Part shown: one piece after another, positions 1 to 9,368 of the stretch
Layout of the letters: every line of letters begins with the position of its first letter
Position numbering within the stretch: the stretch's first letter is position 1
Assembly (NCBI GenBank): GCA_015654635.1
Contig: JAATGP010000013.1
Span: forward strand, 62,001 to 126,000
Source: Alphaproteobacteria bacterium
GTDB lineage: Bacteria > Pseudomonadota > Alphaproteobacteria > Micropepsales > Micropepsaceae
Length of the DNA stretch: 64,000 bases
Direction of reading: 5' to 3'
The notes under the pieces: model-generated
Seen by the model: only the letters and a program-made list of their open reading frames with translations
What the model was told of the DNA's origin: nothing
The model's database searches: none
Translations under genes and position numbers: made by a program

Positions 1-1
1 G

Positions 2-937
2 ACGCTAAAGCCCGCAGACGGCTTCATCGAATCGGTGACGTTGGAAAACGGCGAGACGATCGAGGCCGATCTTTTCATCGATTGCAGCGGCTTTCGCGGG
101 GTTTTGATCGAACAGGCGCTCAAGACCGGTTACAACGATTGGAGCCATTGGCTGCCTTGCGACCGCGCCTTGGCGGTGCCTTGCGCGCACGGTGGGCCAC
201 CGGCGCCGTATACCCAAGTCACCGCGCGCGAGGCCGGCTGGCAATGGCGCATCCCGCTGCAGCACCGCGTCGGCAATGGTCATGTCTATTGCAGCCACTT
301 CATGGATGACGACAAGGCGCGTGATATCCTGCTCGCCAATCTTGAGGGCAAGCCGCTGGCTGAGCCATTGCCGCTGCGCTTCACCACCGGCAGCCGCAAA
401 AAGGCTTGGAACAAAAACTGCGTCGCGCTGGGGCTAGCCTCAGGTTTTTTGGAGCCACTGGAATCGACCAGCATCCATCTGATCCACCGCGGCATCGCCA
501 TGCTGCTCAAATTCTTCCCAGACAGCACGTTCCAGAAGGCCGATATCGATCGCTACAACAAGATTTTCGACTTCGAGTTTGGCCGGGTTCGCGACTTCCT
601 GTTGCTGCATTACACTCACACCGAACGGAAGGGGCCGTTCTGGGAGCACTGTCGGAATATTCCGCTGACGGACAGTCTTCAGGAAAAGCTCGATCTCTTT
701 CGCAGCCATGGCCGCATCCTGCGTGAGGATACTGAGCTTTTCCCGGTGCAGAGCTGGCTCTTCGTGATGATTGGCCAAAACATCGTCCCGCAAGGCTACG
801 ATCCCTTAGCCGACACGCTAGACCCCGAGAAGATTAAGACCAATCTGAAGGACATCCGTGCTGTTGTGAAACGTTGCGCCGATTCCATGCCGACGCATCA
901 AGCCTTCATCGCCCAGAACTGCGCCATGAAATCCTAG
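2..937 (+). CDS. Tryptophan halogenase family flavoprotein, 5' truncated by the window edge
   Basis: The reading frame is open to the left edge, so only the C-terminal 311 residues are present. Visible are the halogenase motif WQWRIP, intact as WxWxIP, and the family block [13 protein letters not shown] near the flavin-contacting C-terminal half. The N-terminal GxGxxG dinucleotide fold must lie outside the window. Members use FADH2 and oxygen to halogenate indole-like substrates, but many relatives sit beside TonB-dependent receptors and have no known substrate. It is convergent with the cupin_8 gene downstream and paralogous to the complete halogenase at 2705-4249. The family call is firm; the substrate is unknown. 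Confidence 0.88.
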   Translation, partial: TLKPADGFIESVTLENGETIEADLFIDCSGFRGVLIEQALKTGYNDWSHWLPCDRALAVPCAHGGPPAPYTQVTAREAGWQWRIPLQHRVGNGHVYCSHFMDDDKARDILLANLEGKPLAEPLPLRFTTGSRKKAWNKNCVALGLASGFLEPLESTSIHLIHRGIAMLLKFFPDSTFQKADIDRYNKIFDFEFGRVRDFLLLHYTHTERKGPFWEHCRNIPLTDSLQEKLDLFRSHGRILREDTELFPVQSWLFVMIGQNIVPQGYDPLADTLDPEKIKTNLKDIRAVVKRCADSMPTHQAFIAQNCAMKS

Positions 938-938
938 A

Positions 939-1003
939 GCGCTTTCAGGAAAAGTGGGGCGCCGATAGCGCCAGCGTTTTCGGCGGTTTCGGTCCAAAAG
1001 CGC
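939..1003. repeat. Imperfect hairpin between convergent genes, possible bidirectional terminator
   Basis: GCGCTTT at 939-945 pairs with AAAGCGC at 997-1003, with further imperfect complementarity inside. The 73-base gap separates the ends of two convergent genes. There is no U-tract, so a termination role is only an inference. GCGCTTT-flanked palindromes of this kind are often dispersed repeats in alphaproteobacteria. Confidence 0.35.
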
Positions 1004-1010
1004 GCCAATC

Positions 1011-2015
1011 CTAATGCCCGCCGCGCAAGAGGTGCATCACAAAGGCGCGCAGGCGGCCATAATTATCGGGTTTGAGCGGGCCTAACAGGCCGTGTTCTTC
1101 AGGTGGCAGATGGCGCAAAGGATGGCCGTCGCTGCGAAAGACGTAATGATCGAACCATGCCTTCCAGGCGGCGCGCTCGGCGGGTGGCCGCTCGGCGATG
1201 GCAATCATGGCGAGCAGCATGGCTGTGTAGGGCGCGTCGGGCCCGCTACGAAACCCATCCCACCAGTAATTGATCAGGCAATTGAATGGCGCCGTGCCCT
1301 CCACCTGGTGCCACCACAGCTTGGGCAGAAAAAGGGCGTCGCCTGGGCCAAGCTCGGCGATCAGAGCACTATCCCGCAAGGGTTCGAACAGCGGAAATTT
1401 CTCGCTATCTGGAGCCGAGGAGGCGGCCAGACTCACCGGCTGCCCCGCCATGGTCCGATCAATCGGCCCCACATAAAGTTTGCTGATCAGTTCTGGCGGA
1501 TAGAGCGTAAAGCGTCTGGTCCCCGCCGCCACACAGGCAATGTTTTCCATGGCATCGTAATGGCTGGAAACATTGGAGGGATGGCCGATCCAGATGCGCG
1601 GGTTAACCTTCTCGAGAAGCGGCATGGTGTTGGCAGCCGTAAAACCCGGCAGGTAGTCGTCCACCGGAACCGAACCCGCATAGACCGATGGCGCGCCGGG
1701 TTTCTTCAGGTTTTCCACCACGGCTTTGACGGCCGCTGCAAAACCCATATGCCGCCGCTCGAAATTGAAAGCCGAAAAGCCCGCCTGATAGAAGTATTTG
1801 CCGTGGATTTCGGGCGGGCCGAAAAAAGCCTCCATCGCCAAACCGCCATCGAACGATAGAACGTAATCGCAGAAGTCCTCGGGGCTCTTGCAGCCGGCCT
1901 GCACTGCCGGCCAAGCCGCAACTTGATCCCGCAAAATCAGCGGGCGGCAGCTTTCCAGAATGCCCCGGAAGTCCTCGGGGCGGACAGGCCCGCGCTCCGG
2001 AACAGGGCTGGTCAT
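1011..2015 (-). CDS. Cupin_8 (JmjC-like) Fe(II)/2-oxoglutarate-type oxygenase family protein
   Basis: A 334-residue protein with the cupin_8 layout. The metal-binding HxD is seen in SSHYDAMEN, followed by the family segment RRFTLYPPE, and the distal histidine lies in LPKLWWHQVEG. Such proteins are predicted 2-oxoglutarate-dependent hydroxylases or demethylases of proteins or small molecules. The ATG overlaps the SapC stop as ATGA at 2012-2015, so the two genes should be translationally coupled. It is the last gene of the halogenase-SapC-cupin run. A paralogue with the same signatures lies at 40505-41617. The substrate is not known; the fold assignment is confident. Confidence 0.85.
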   Translation of the reverse strand: MTSPVPERGPVRPEDFRGILESCRPLILRDQVAAWPAVQAGCKSPEDFCDYVLSFDGGLAMEAFFGPPEIHGKYFYQAGFSAFNFERRHMGFAAAVKAVVENLKKPGAPSVYAGSVPVDDYLPGFTAANTMPLLEKVNPRIWIGHPSNVSSHYDAMENIACVAAGTRRFTLYPPELISKLYVGPIDRTMAGQPVSLAASSAPDSEKFPLFEPLRDSALIAELGPGDALFLPKLWWHQVEGTAPFNCLINYWWDGFRSGPDAPYTAMLLAMIAIAERPPAERAAWKAWFDHYVFRSDGHPLRHLPPEEHGLLGPLKPDNYGRLRAFVMHLLRGGH

Positions 2016-2698
2016 GAAAAACCCGGCACGCCCTTGAGAAGGCGGCTGTTCTTTTTGTTCGCCAGCAGCGGGATCTGTTTCAGCGAAGCGGTCATCAAAT
2101 AGATAAGCTCAAGATAGCCGCGGCGGAAAAGGTTCAGCGCTTCGGCATCCGGCAATTCGCGCAAAGCCTCTTTGTTGATGGTATAAAGCCCCGCGAGCGC
2201 AAGCGCGCTACCGTCGTCGAATCGGACATTGAGATCGATCGGCTCGATCAGCTTTAGGCCGAGCAGCGTCTGGGTGAAAATGCGCGTGCGCTCAATCCCG
2301 GGAACCAGATCGCGGAACAGCGCCAAAATCGATTTAAGATAGGCTGTGGGGGCGCCCGTTTCATCGAACAGGGCTTCTCCCGATCCCACTTTCGGGGAAT
2401 CAAGATCAATGGCCAGATCAGAGCCCGCGGTGAAAAACGGCCCGCGCTGCAAATTGAGCGGGCGGTACACATTGGCACCCTCCTCTGCGAAGAGATTTTC
2501 GCCGGTATTGAAACCCAGCATTGCCCCGCAATAAAAGGTACCGGTGTCCGCATCCTTGGAAAACAGGATGGGATAGTGCATCGCCAATTGGGAAAACTCG
2601 GTCACAATCACGCCGATGAAATTGCGCGGCTCGGCGCTCAACGCCTGCACCCGCAGATCCCGGTGTTCGGCACTGTTCAAAACCACAATATTGCTCAC
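2012..2698 (-). CDS. SapC family protein
   Basis: A 228-residue protein recognised as the SapC family by its N-terminal part, including AMHYPILFSKD and the following GAMLGFNTGENLF block. SapC homologues in this setting have no proven biochemical role, although they recur next to TonB receptors, tryptophan halogenases and cupin_8 genes. No signal peptide or membrane helix is evident. The start is GTG, with a GAGGA Shine-Dalgarno sequence placed over the end of the preceding halogenase gene, which stops six bases upstream. The stop overlaps the cupin start, so it is a middle gene of a tight three-gene unit. Confidence 0.82.
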   Translation of the reverse strand: MSNIVVLNSAEHRDLRVQALSAEPRNFIGVIVTEFSQLAMHYPILFSKDADTGTFYCGAMLGFNTGENLFAEEGANVYRPLNLQRGPFFTAGSDLAIDLDSPKVGSGEALFDETGAPTAYLKSILALFRDLVPGIERTRIFTQTLLGLKLIEPIDLNVRFDDGSALALAGLYTINKEALRELPDAEALNLFRRGYLELIYLMTASLKQIPLLANKKNSRLLKGVPGFS

Positions 2699-2704
2699 GT
2701 GTCC

Positions 2705-4249
2705 TCAAATCGGCTGTAAGCCAAAGGTGCGAATCTTTTCGACCAGCATCCGGTTGGTGGGCAGTTCGGCACGCATACGCGCCGTCATCACGCTATTTTG
2801 GCGCATCAGCTGCGCCGCCAGCCGCGCCGTCGGCGCGGTTTCATCGGGATCGACGGCGGTCTTAAAGCCCATGCCGTAGAGCACATACTGATAGCTCGCA
2901 GCCGGGAAAACTTCTTCCAGGCGATCGAATTCGTCGAAGAACCAGGGCGAGCGGTAGCGCCAGACTTGCAGCAGTTTCTGCAAACGCTCCGGAATGCTTG
3001 CCGGGTCGGCGTTGTCGATCCAGAAGGGGCTGTCGGTGCGTTTGGTCAAGCAATAATGCAGCTTGAGAAAATCGATGATGCGGCCCCAGCGATAGCCGGT
3101 CACCTCATTGAAGCGCTCAGCCACGATATCCATCACTTCGCGATTGGCCGGCATTTGCTCGGCAATCAGCTTGGCGGACAATTCGCCGAGCACGATGGCT
3201 GAGGATTCCAGTGGCTCCAGGAACCCCGCCGCCAGCCCCACCGCCACGCAATTGTTTTTCCAGAAGGTGGTGCGATGGCCCGAGCGGATGGGAATCTTGC
3301 GCACTTTGAGGTCTTTGATCTTCGGCCCGACATAAGCGGCCAGAACCTCTTGCGCTTCCTCCTCGCTCATATAGCGGCTGGAATAAACATGGCCCACACC
3401 GCGGCGGGAGGGCAGGCCGATGTCCCAGATCCAACCCGCTTTCTGTGCTGTGGCATTGGTCTGCGAGGCCATCGGCGCATTGGGCCGGTCGTAAGGCACC
3501 TGTACGGCGAGCGCCGTGTCGGCGAAGAGGACGTCGGAACAATCCTTGAACGGCACCCCGAGCGTTTTGCCCAGCAGCAGCGAGGCAAAGCCGGTGCAAT
3601 CGACAAAGAGATCGCCGGCGATGCGTCCGGCCTGGGCGGTATCGACACTTTCAATGTCGCCGTTTTCTTTTTGATACACGGTGGTGACGTCGGCCTGAAC
3701 GTGGCGCACGCCGAGTGCTTTGGTGGCATGCCGCTCCAGGAAGGGCGCAAACTTTCCAGCATCGAGATGGTAGGCGTAATTGGCGGCGCCTTCGTATTCG
3801 GGCATCGCAATCGTTTTGGGGGCAAGGCCGTCGTCGCAGAGCACGCCCTGCTCGCAAACCGTATCGCAGAAGCTGCGCCCGTCTTGCGCCGCCAGCCAAT
3901 GCGGCACCAGATTCACCTCGTGGAAGCCCTGGGGCAGAACCAGCGGATGGTAATAGAAATCCGAAGGATCGCCGGTGGTCCAGCGCGCGAATTTTCCCCC
4001 TTGCTTGAAGGAGGCATCGCATTCGCGGACGAAATCGGTTTCCGAGACACCGATTTTCTTGAGCGTGGTGCGGATCGTCGGCCAGGTCCCCTCGCCGACA
4101 CCGATGATGGGCACGGCAGGCGATTCGACCAGCGTGACGGAAAAGCTGCCGGCCTTGATGCGGGTTTGATAGCGCGCTGCGATGATCGAGGCTGCGAGCC
4201 AGCCCGCCGTGCCGCCGCCAACCACTACGATATCTTTCACTGGTTGCAT
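2705..4249 (-). CDS. Tryptophan halogenase family flavoprotein
   Basis: A complete 514-residue flavin-dependent halogenase homologue. The FAD-binding motif GGGTAGW lies at about residues 11-17. The second family motif reads WIWDIGL, so the final IP of WxWxIP has become IG. The block [14 protein letters not shown] follows. A typical member chlorinates or brominates tryptophan or an indole; the altered motif and the TonB-receptor context make a different substrate likely. It begins 83 bases after the receptor stop with a terminator between them, so it probably depends on read-through or its own promoter. SapC and cupin genes follow directly. The family is certain, the activity unproven. Confidence 0.9.
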   Translation of the reverse strand: MQPVKDIVVVGGGTAGWLAASIIAARYQTRIKAGSFSVTLVESPAVPIIGVGEGTWPTIRTTLKKIGVSETDFVRECDASFKQGGKFARWTTGDPSDFYYHPLVLPQGFHEVNLVPHWLAAQDGRSFCDTVCEQGVLCDDGLAPKTIAMPEYEGAANYAYHLDAGKFAPFLERHATKALGVRHVQADVTTVYQKENGDIESVDTAQAGRIAGDLFVDCTGFASLLLGKTLGVPFKDCSDVLFADTALAVQVPYDRPNAPMASQTNATAQKAGWIWDIGLPSRRGVGHVYSSRYMSEEEAQEVLAAYVGPKIKDLKVRKIPIRSGHRTTFWKNNCVAVGLAAGFLEPLESSAIVLGELSAKLIAEQMPANREVMDIVAERFNEVTGYRWGRIIDFLKLHYCLTKRTDSPFWIDNADPASIPERLQKLLQVWRYRSPWFFDEFDRLEEVFPAASYQYVLYGMGFKTAVDPDETAPTARLAAQLMRQNSVMTARMRAELPTNRMLVEKIRTFGLQPI

Positions 4250-4280
4250 CTAAGCCCCCGGCTGATTGTTGGCATCATAA

Positions 4281-4315
4281 CCAAAGAAAAGAGGGGCCGC
4301 CAAGGGCGGCCCCTC
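4281..4315 (-). terminator. Intrinsic terminator after the TonB receptor
   Basis: Read on the minus strand, an 11-bp GC-rich stem (arms 4305-4315 and 4291-4301, loop of three bases) is followed by a U-rich run, TTTTCTTT. It lies 18 bases past the receptor stop and before the halogenase start. It should cut most transcription between the receptor and the halogenase-SapC-cupin unit. Confidence 0.85.
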
Positions 4316-4332
4316 CAGGTACCGAGGGTATC

Positions 4333-7329
4333 TTAGAGTTTGAAGTGCACACCGCCGATGAACTTGCGGCCATAATCGACCACATCGAGCACCTGTTCCG
4401 AGAACCGGCCATGGGTGGAGTAGGTCGCACCGGTCAGGTTCATGGCTTCGAAATACACGGTGATCTGATCCGTGAAGTCGTAGCTGGTGCTGAGATCCAT
4501 GTTCCAGTTCGTGTTCACGAAAGTCGGCTCGGTGCCGAAACTCGAACCGTTCTGGGTCTGGCCGAAGTGATCCAGATAGCTATCCTGCCAATTGGCCGCT
4601 AAGCGCAGTTGGAAGCCATCTTTGTCATAGAATGCCACCATGTTGGCCGAATCCGCCAGACCCGACACCGCAAAGCCGCTGACGCTGGTGTCGAGCGGAT
4701 TGAACGGTTTGTTGGTGTCGACGATCGTGCCGTTCACCTGGAAGCCAAAGCCACTGTCGCCGAAGGTGTGCTGCCATGAGGCTTCGAGACCGTAGACATT
4801 GGCCGCCGGGCCGTTGACGGGCAGGGTCAAGGTATAAGGGATGTCCGAACCGCCAGGACCGACGCCATGGAACACTTGTTGGGTCGAGCCTTGAACGATG
4901 AAGTTATCCACCGACTTCAAGAAGGTGCTGACCGATACGTAGGAGTTTGGCGAATAGTACCATTGCGCGCCGAAATCGATATTGTCGGATAGGAATGGCA
5001 ACAGGCCCGGGTTACCGCCGCTGGCCGCAACGTCGTTGGTGCGTTGCGCCGTGATCGAGTAGACCGGATTAAGGCTAGAGATCGGTGGTCTCGTCAGCGT
5101 GCGGGAAGCATTGAAGCGCAGATCCAGATCGTCTGTCACTTTTAAGGTCATATCGAAGTTCGGCAACAGATACTGGTAGCTGTGGTTCGCCGTGATGTTG
5201 GTCGTGTCTGTATAGGAGAGGTCGTAAGCCGTGTGGTCCGCCGCATCGACTGTAAACGCGGTTGGGTTGCGCCCGAGGCCACTCACTTCTTCGTTGGTGA
5301 TTTCATAACGGGTGCCGACATTGATTGTCAGCGGCATCTGGGCCACTTCGGCCTTGAAGGTCGCCGCTACGAAGCCTGCATAGGTGGCTTCACTGAGAAC
5401 GTGATAGTTGCTCGGATTGAACGCTGGCGTATAGATGCCATTGAACGGACGGCCAGCTTCATTTGGCGGCGGCGCGCAGCAACCTTTGCCCACACCGTTG
5501 TAACCCGGAATAACCGTCGTCTGGGGGTTGCCGAGCCCTTGCAGATAGCTGAGCACCGGATAGGGATTGAAGGACAAAATCTGGGCGGGAAGATTGCCCG
5601 AACCACCCCAGCCATTAATGAAACCACTGGTGCTGAAGGTTTTCGCAAACAAAGTCTGCGGCAAAGCAACGCCGGCTGGCTTGCCCAGATAGGGGTCGGT
5701 CGGAGAAATATAATTCGAGCCGGCCGGATTGGTCGTCTGTCCCCAATAGTAGTTGTTCGACGCCGGGCCATAACCGGAATAGGCCTGCCAGTCGTTGTTC
5801 TCGAAGGTGTCGTATTCCGACTCGTTCTTGTGCTCGGCGACATATTGGAAGCCCGCTTTGAGCGTCAGATTATCGGCAGTCCAGTCGCCTTCGACTTTGG
5901 CTTGGTTGATCGTATCCAAATTCTGCGACAGCGAACTCGGGAAGACGTGCGAGCCGATCAAACCGTTGTTGACGAATTGGGCTTCATTGCCGCTCGGGCC
6001 GTAATCCGTCGGGAAAGGCAAGTTGTGGCCGCCCGGAACCATGATGCCGAGGCTCACGCCATAGAGCCCGCCAGTGTAATTGGTGGGGCATCCCATGGCG
6101 ATGGTGCAAGCGCCCTGCGAGGGACCGTAGCCGACGTCGGAGTCGATCTGTGTCAGCTGGCCGCCCGGATTGAGCCAGCCTTCGGCATGATCGGCATCCA
6201 CCGTGATGGTGAGGCTGTCGCTGACAGCCCATTTCACATTGGCGCCAACGTCGTTGTATTGCAGGATTTCACTGTTGATTTGGCCCTGAAAATCGGTCGG
6301 CGTGCCGGCCTGGGTAAAGTTCACGACCGAGCCGTTCTGATTCAGCTGAACGTTTTGCATCGAGCCGGAATTGAACCAGACGCTGTAACCGTTCTGCAGC
6401 TGATTGTTGTGGTCGCGCGAGAAGTTGTCGTTCAACGTGACTTCGAAAGCCTCGGTCGGGCGCCACTGCAGCACCAAACGGCCCTGCATCCGCTCCACAT
6501 CCGAATGCTCGTTGTAGATGCCATAGTCCTGAATAAACCAGCTATTGGCATTTGGATTGGTGCCGGGGGCAAGGCTTCCGTAAGTGGCAGCGGCACCGGG
6601 TTTGCCTTCCCAGCCCTGAATATTCAGATGGTTCTGGCGGGTCTTGGTGTCGGTATAGGACGCCGCGACCAGAATGCCGAAGGTGTCGTGCGCAAAGGTG
6701 TCGCTGATGAGAAAATCGCCATTGGGCGTGATGTTGCCACGCTCCGGCGAAACCGTGCCCGAGAAGGAACCGGCCAGCACCAAGCCTGAGTGGTCAAAGG
6801 GCTTGGGGAATTTGATGTTGATCGTCGCGCCGATAGCGCCGGAAGACAGCGTGGCATCCGGCGTCTTCATCACATCGATCTGATTGACGAAATCAGACGT
6901 GACCGAGCTGAAATCGAAAGCGCGGTCGCCCGTTCCGGTGGCGACTTGGCGCCCGTCATACAGCGTTTGATTGAACGTCGGCCCGAAGCCACGCACCGTA
7001 ATTTCGCTGGCTTCGCCGGTCGAAGAGGTGTTGCCGGTGCCCGACATGGAGCTGGTCCCACGGCTCACTGTGACACCCGGAATACGCATCATCGCATCCG
7101 CGAGGTTCACGTCCGGGAATTTGCCGATGTCTTCGGAACTGACCGCATCCACGAGGCCAAGAGAGTCGCGCTTAATGTCCAGGGCGCGCTGCAAGGAGCC
7201 GCGCAGACCGGTTACGACCACTGTCTCCATGCTGTCCTGCGCTGCGGCCGGAAGCGGCAGCAACGCGGCAATGCAAGCCCCGCCCAACAAACTGCTGCGT
7301 AGCAGCGTTCCAATAGTCCGATTTTTCAC
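4333..7329 (-). CDS. TonB-dependent receptor, Caulobacter/Xanthomonas type
   Basis: An outer-membrane receptor of 998 residues when started at GTG 7329, which has a strong AGGAGGG sequence just upstream; an in-frame ATG 66 bases further upstream has no such site. A signal peptide ends near LLPLPAAAQ. A plug domain follows with ETVVVTGLR, IGKFPDVNLADAM and IPGVTVSRG, then the barrel, ending in an aromatic strand (GGVHFKL). It imports an unknown ligand, usually an oligosaccharide in this subfamily, powered by TonB. It heads the halogenase-SapC-cupin block. A LacI gene and a second receptor of the same type lie on the opposite strand nearby. Confidence 0.93.
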   Translation of the reverse strand: MKNRTIGTLLRSSLLGGACIAALLPLPAAAQDSMETVVVTGLRGSLQRALDIKRDSLGLVDAVSSEDIGKFPDVNLADAMMRIPGVTVSRGTSSMSGTGNTSSTGEASEITVRGFGPTFNQTLYDGRQVATGTGDRAFDFSSVTSDFVNQIDVMKTPDATLSSGAIGATINIKFPKPFDHSGLVLAGSFSGTVSPERGNITPNGDFLISDTFAHDTFGILVAASYTDTKTRQNHLNIQGWEGKPGAAATYGSLAPGTNPNANSWFIQDYGIYNEHSDVERMQGRLVLQWRPTEAFEVTLNDNFSRDHNNQLQNGYSVWFNSGSMQNVQLNQNGSVVNFTQAGTPTDFQGQINSEILQYNDVGANVKWAVSDSLTITVDADHAEGWLNPGGQLTQIDSDVGYGPSQGACTIAMGCPTNYTGGLYGVSLGIMVPGGHNLPFPTDYGPSGNEAQFVNNGLIGSHVFPSSLSQNLDTINQAKVEGDWTADNLTLKAGFQYVAEHKNESEYDTFENNDWQAYSGYGPASNNYYWGQTTNPAGSNYISPTDPYLGKPAGVALPQTLFAKTFSTSGFINGWGGSGNLPAQILSFNPYPVLSYLQGLGNPQTTVIPGYNGVGKGCCAPPPNEAGRPFNGIYTPAFNPSNYHVLSEATYAGFVAATFKAEVAQMPLTINVGTRYEITNEEVSGLGRNPTAFTVDAADHTAYDLSYTDTTNITANHSYQYLLPNFDMTLKVTDDLDLRFNASRTLTRPPISSLNPVYSITAQRTNDVAASGGNPGLLPFLSDNIDFGAQWYYSPNSYVSVSTFLKSVDNFIVQGSTQQVFHGVGPGGSDIPYTLTLPVNGPAANVYGLEASWQHTFGDSGFGFQVNGTIVDTNKPFNPLDTSVSGFAVSGLADSANMVAFYDKDGFQLRLAANWQDSYLDHFGQTQNGSSFGTEPTFVNTNWNMDLSTSYDFTDQITVYFEAMNLTGATYSTHGRFSEQVLDVVDYGRKFIGGVHFKL

Positions 7330-8019
7330 GTGGTTCCCTCCTGCATGGCACCTTTGGCCACATTTACGAATCCGATTAATCAACACTCGCAACATGAATT
7401 GCCGAGAAAGGGCCTAGCCCGCCTCGCCGTTACATGCCTGCTGTGGAAAACGGTTCCGACAGCGTTTTCATACCCTGGCTTCTTATTGGGTAAGCGCTGG
7501 CCCTTTGAAATGACCTAGCGCAGACCTCTTTTTTTCAACTTTGACGGTGTGAACGCTAACAAAGCAAATCCTGGGGCACAATATGGAATCATTATAATGC
7601 CAATGCTTTTCCCACTAAGACGTTGCACTTTTACATCGAAAATAACCGCCATTTTCCTAGAAATTTGGCAGACACCGGTCCCAGCAGTTAGCAAAATTGT
7701 CGGAAAGTACCCTACGGAGCAGGAGCGCGTTACCGATCGGATCGCAGGATTGACAGCGCTTTCGAAGTTTTTGAGTCGACTATTGAAAGCCGTGCGCATT
7801 ACTCGGAATAACCATTAATTTTCTATGGGAATCACCACTGCGAACGAAGACGTCCGTCCCCATCAACAACAAGCGGCTGCTCTGTCGTCGCGGTGCAAGG
7901 CGGCAGCGCCGGCAGGCGCTAATAGGAAAAGCGATGCTGGAGGAACTGTCCCTGCCTGACTGCTTGCCCACAAACGGTCTGACGGCGTACTCCCATGTCT
8001 GAACAGGGACGCGATTGGA
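7330..8019. other. Divergent intergenic region with an AT-rich core, no supported gene
   Basis: This 690-base stretch separates the minus-strand receptor from the plus-strand LacI gene and must carry both promoters. The part from about 7515 to 7830 is clearly more AT-rich than its surroundings. Opposed reading frames of about 90 codons are open there but have no recognisable family, no signal and no ribosome site. A palindromic ATTATAAT lies at 7591-7598 without a matching -35 box. A LacI-operator look-alike (TGGAA, five bases, TTCCG) sits at 7444-7458. Confidence 0.5.
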
Positions 8020-9063
8020 ATGTCGACAATCAAAGATGTGGCCAAACGGGCGGGGGTGGGGATTGGCACCGTGTCGCGGGTGATCACCGGCCGCGGATTC
8101 GTTTCGGAACAGACAGCCAAGCGGGTTCAAAAGGCAATCGATGCTCTGGGCTATCGCCCGTCGCCGACCGCCCGCAAACTGCAAGCCGGCAAGTCTCAAA
8201 CCATCGGTGTCTTTCTGCCCGTCATCCGCGGTTCGTTCTACGCGCCGATCTTGCATAGCCTCTACACCGAACTGCAGGCGCGCGGACGGCACATGGTGGT
8301 GGCCTTCGGTCAAACAGTTACGAGTGAGCGGCAGGAAGCCCTCGAAGGGGCACAATTTCTCATCGACCATGGCTGCGATGGTTTGATTCTCATGGCCACG
8401 GCGCTGAAATTGCGGGATGTCGAAAACCTGATGAGTTTGCAGCCGCGTCTGGCGCTGCTGAACAAGCACTTCGACCGTTATGCGGAGATGTGTTTTGTAC
8501 CGGATCATGAAGCCGCCGGCAGCGCCGCTGCGCGCGCGCTTTGGCAATTGGGTCACCGGCGTTTCGCCACCATTGAGGGGCCCGAGATATCCGCCGACAA
8601 CGTTCTGCGCATGCGCGGCTTTTACAAGGAGCTGGCTGCACTCGGCGCCGAGGTCGACAGGATTCCACGCTTCTATGGTGACTTCATGCCCAAAGGCGGA
8701 TGGGCGGGCGCCCGCTCCTTGTTGGCCGGGAAGGTTCGTTTCACCGCCTTATTCTGCGCCAACGATGAAATGGCGCTGGGCGCCTTGTCCTATCTCAGCC
8801 ACGAAGGTGTGTCCGTGCCGGACGACATCTCGGTAATGGGCTATGACGGCTTGGACATCACCACCTACACCGTACCGCCCCTCACCACGATCGGCGTGCC
8901 TTGGACCGAGATCGTGCTGAGCACGGTCAATTATCTTCTCAATTGCTGCTATGGGACCAAGCTCCCCGTGGAACGCAATCCACCTGCGACCATTCTGTGG
9001 CGCGGCTCGGTGGCCGCGGTCGGCGCGGCGGCAAAAAAGGTCAAGCCGGCACCGGTCCCATAA
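8020..9063 (+). CDS. LacI family transcriptional regulator
   Basis: A 347-residue repressor. The helix-turn-helix fills residues 2-25 (TIKDVAKRAGVGIGTVSR), followed by the hinge containing GYRPSPTARKLQAG and a periplasmic-binding-protein-like effector domain (QTIGVFLPVIRGSFY and so on). It should bind a sugar and control the locus downstream: TonB receptor, GPH transporter, phosphorylase-like protein and GH3 enzyme. Two LacI-type palindromes stand between this gene and the receptor. AGGGA lies ten bases before the ATG. The effector cannot be told from the sequence. Confidence 0.93.
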   Translation: MSTIKDVAKRAGVGIGTVSRVITGRGFVSEQTAKRVQKAIDALGYRPSPTARKLQAGKSQTIGVFLPVIRGSFYAPILHSLYTELQARGRHMVVAFGQTVTSERQEALEGAQFLIDHGCDGLILMATALKLRDVENLMSLQPRLALLNKHFDRYAEMCFVPDHEAAGSAAARALWQLGHRRFATIEGPEISADNVLRMRGFYKELAALGAEVDRIPRFYGDFMPKGGWAGARSLLAGKVRFTALFCANDEMALGALSYLSHEGVSVPDDISVMGYDGLDITTYTVPPLTTIGVPWTEIVLSTVNYLLNCCYGTKLPVERNPPATILWRGSVAAVGAAAKKVKPAPVP

Positions 9064-9268
9064 GCCGGGCCGGCGCCGAGAGCGGGATCGGCGTCCCTCT
9101 CACCCTCCAATCATCCGCAAGCAGACCGATTCGATGGCGCCGTGCCGTCGCCTTTCACAAATGAGGCGGGCCCAACCCTTGCGGACTCCGTTTTGAGCTG
9201 TTCGCGATGGTATCGTTACCGTAGCCCAGAAATCTCTGATTTCATCGCGAGGCCTGCGCCGCAAGGCA

Positions 9269-9282
9269 TGGAAAGGTTTCCA
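9269..9282. promoter_or_regulatory. LacI-type operator, distal copy
   Basis: TGGAAAGGTTTCCA is a near-perfect palindrome and is followed by CTTTTTCC. It matches the proximal copy 101 bases downstream in its TGGAA/TTCCA arms with four bases between them. The likely binder is the LacI protein encoded just upstream; this is inferred, not shown. Confidence 0.6.
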
Positions 9283-9368
9283 CTTTTTCCGTTTGGCAGT
9301 GTGCATAAGGAGACCAAGGCCGGCTATGTGTCCCCTGTGTCGCCCAAACAACAGCGGTGAAACGACAT

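Noticed and set aside
5182-6789. Plus-strand open frame of 535 codons opposite the TonB receptor
   Set aside because: Shadow of the receptor gene, with no ribosome site and no domain.
7444-7458. Third LacI-type operator before the first TonB receptor
   Set aside because: The TGGAA and TTCC arms are five bases apart instead of four and the symmetry is poor, so it is noted only as a look-alike.
7515-7799. Minus-strand frame of 94 codons in the AT-rich island
   Set aside because: It is matched by an equally open frame on the other strand; neither has a ribosome site or a domain.
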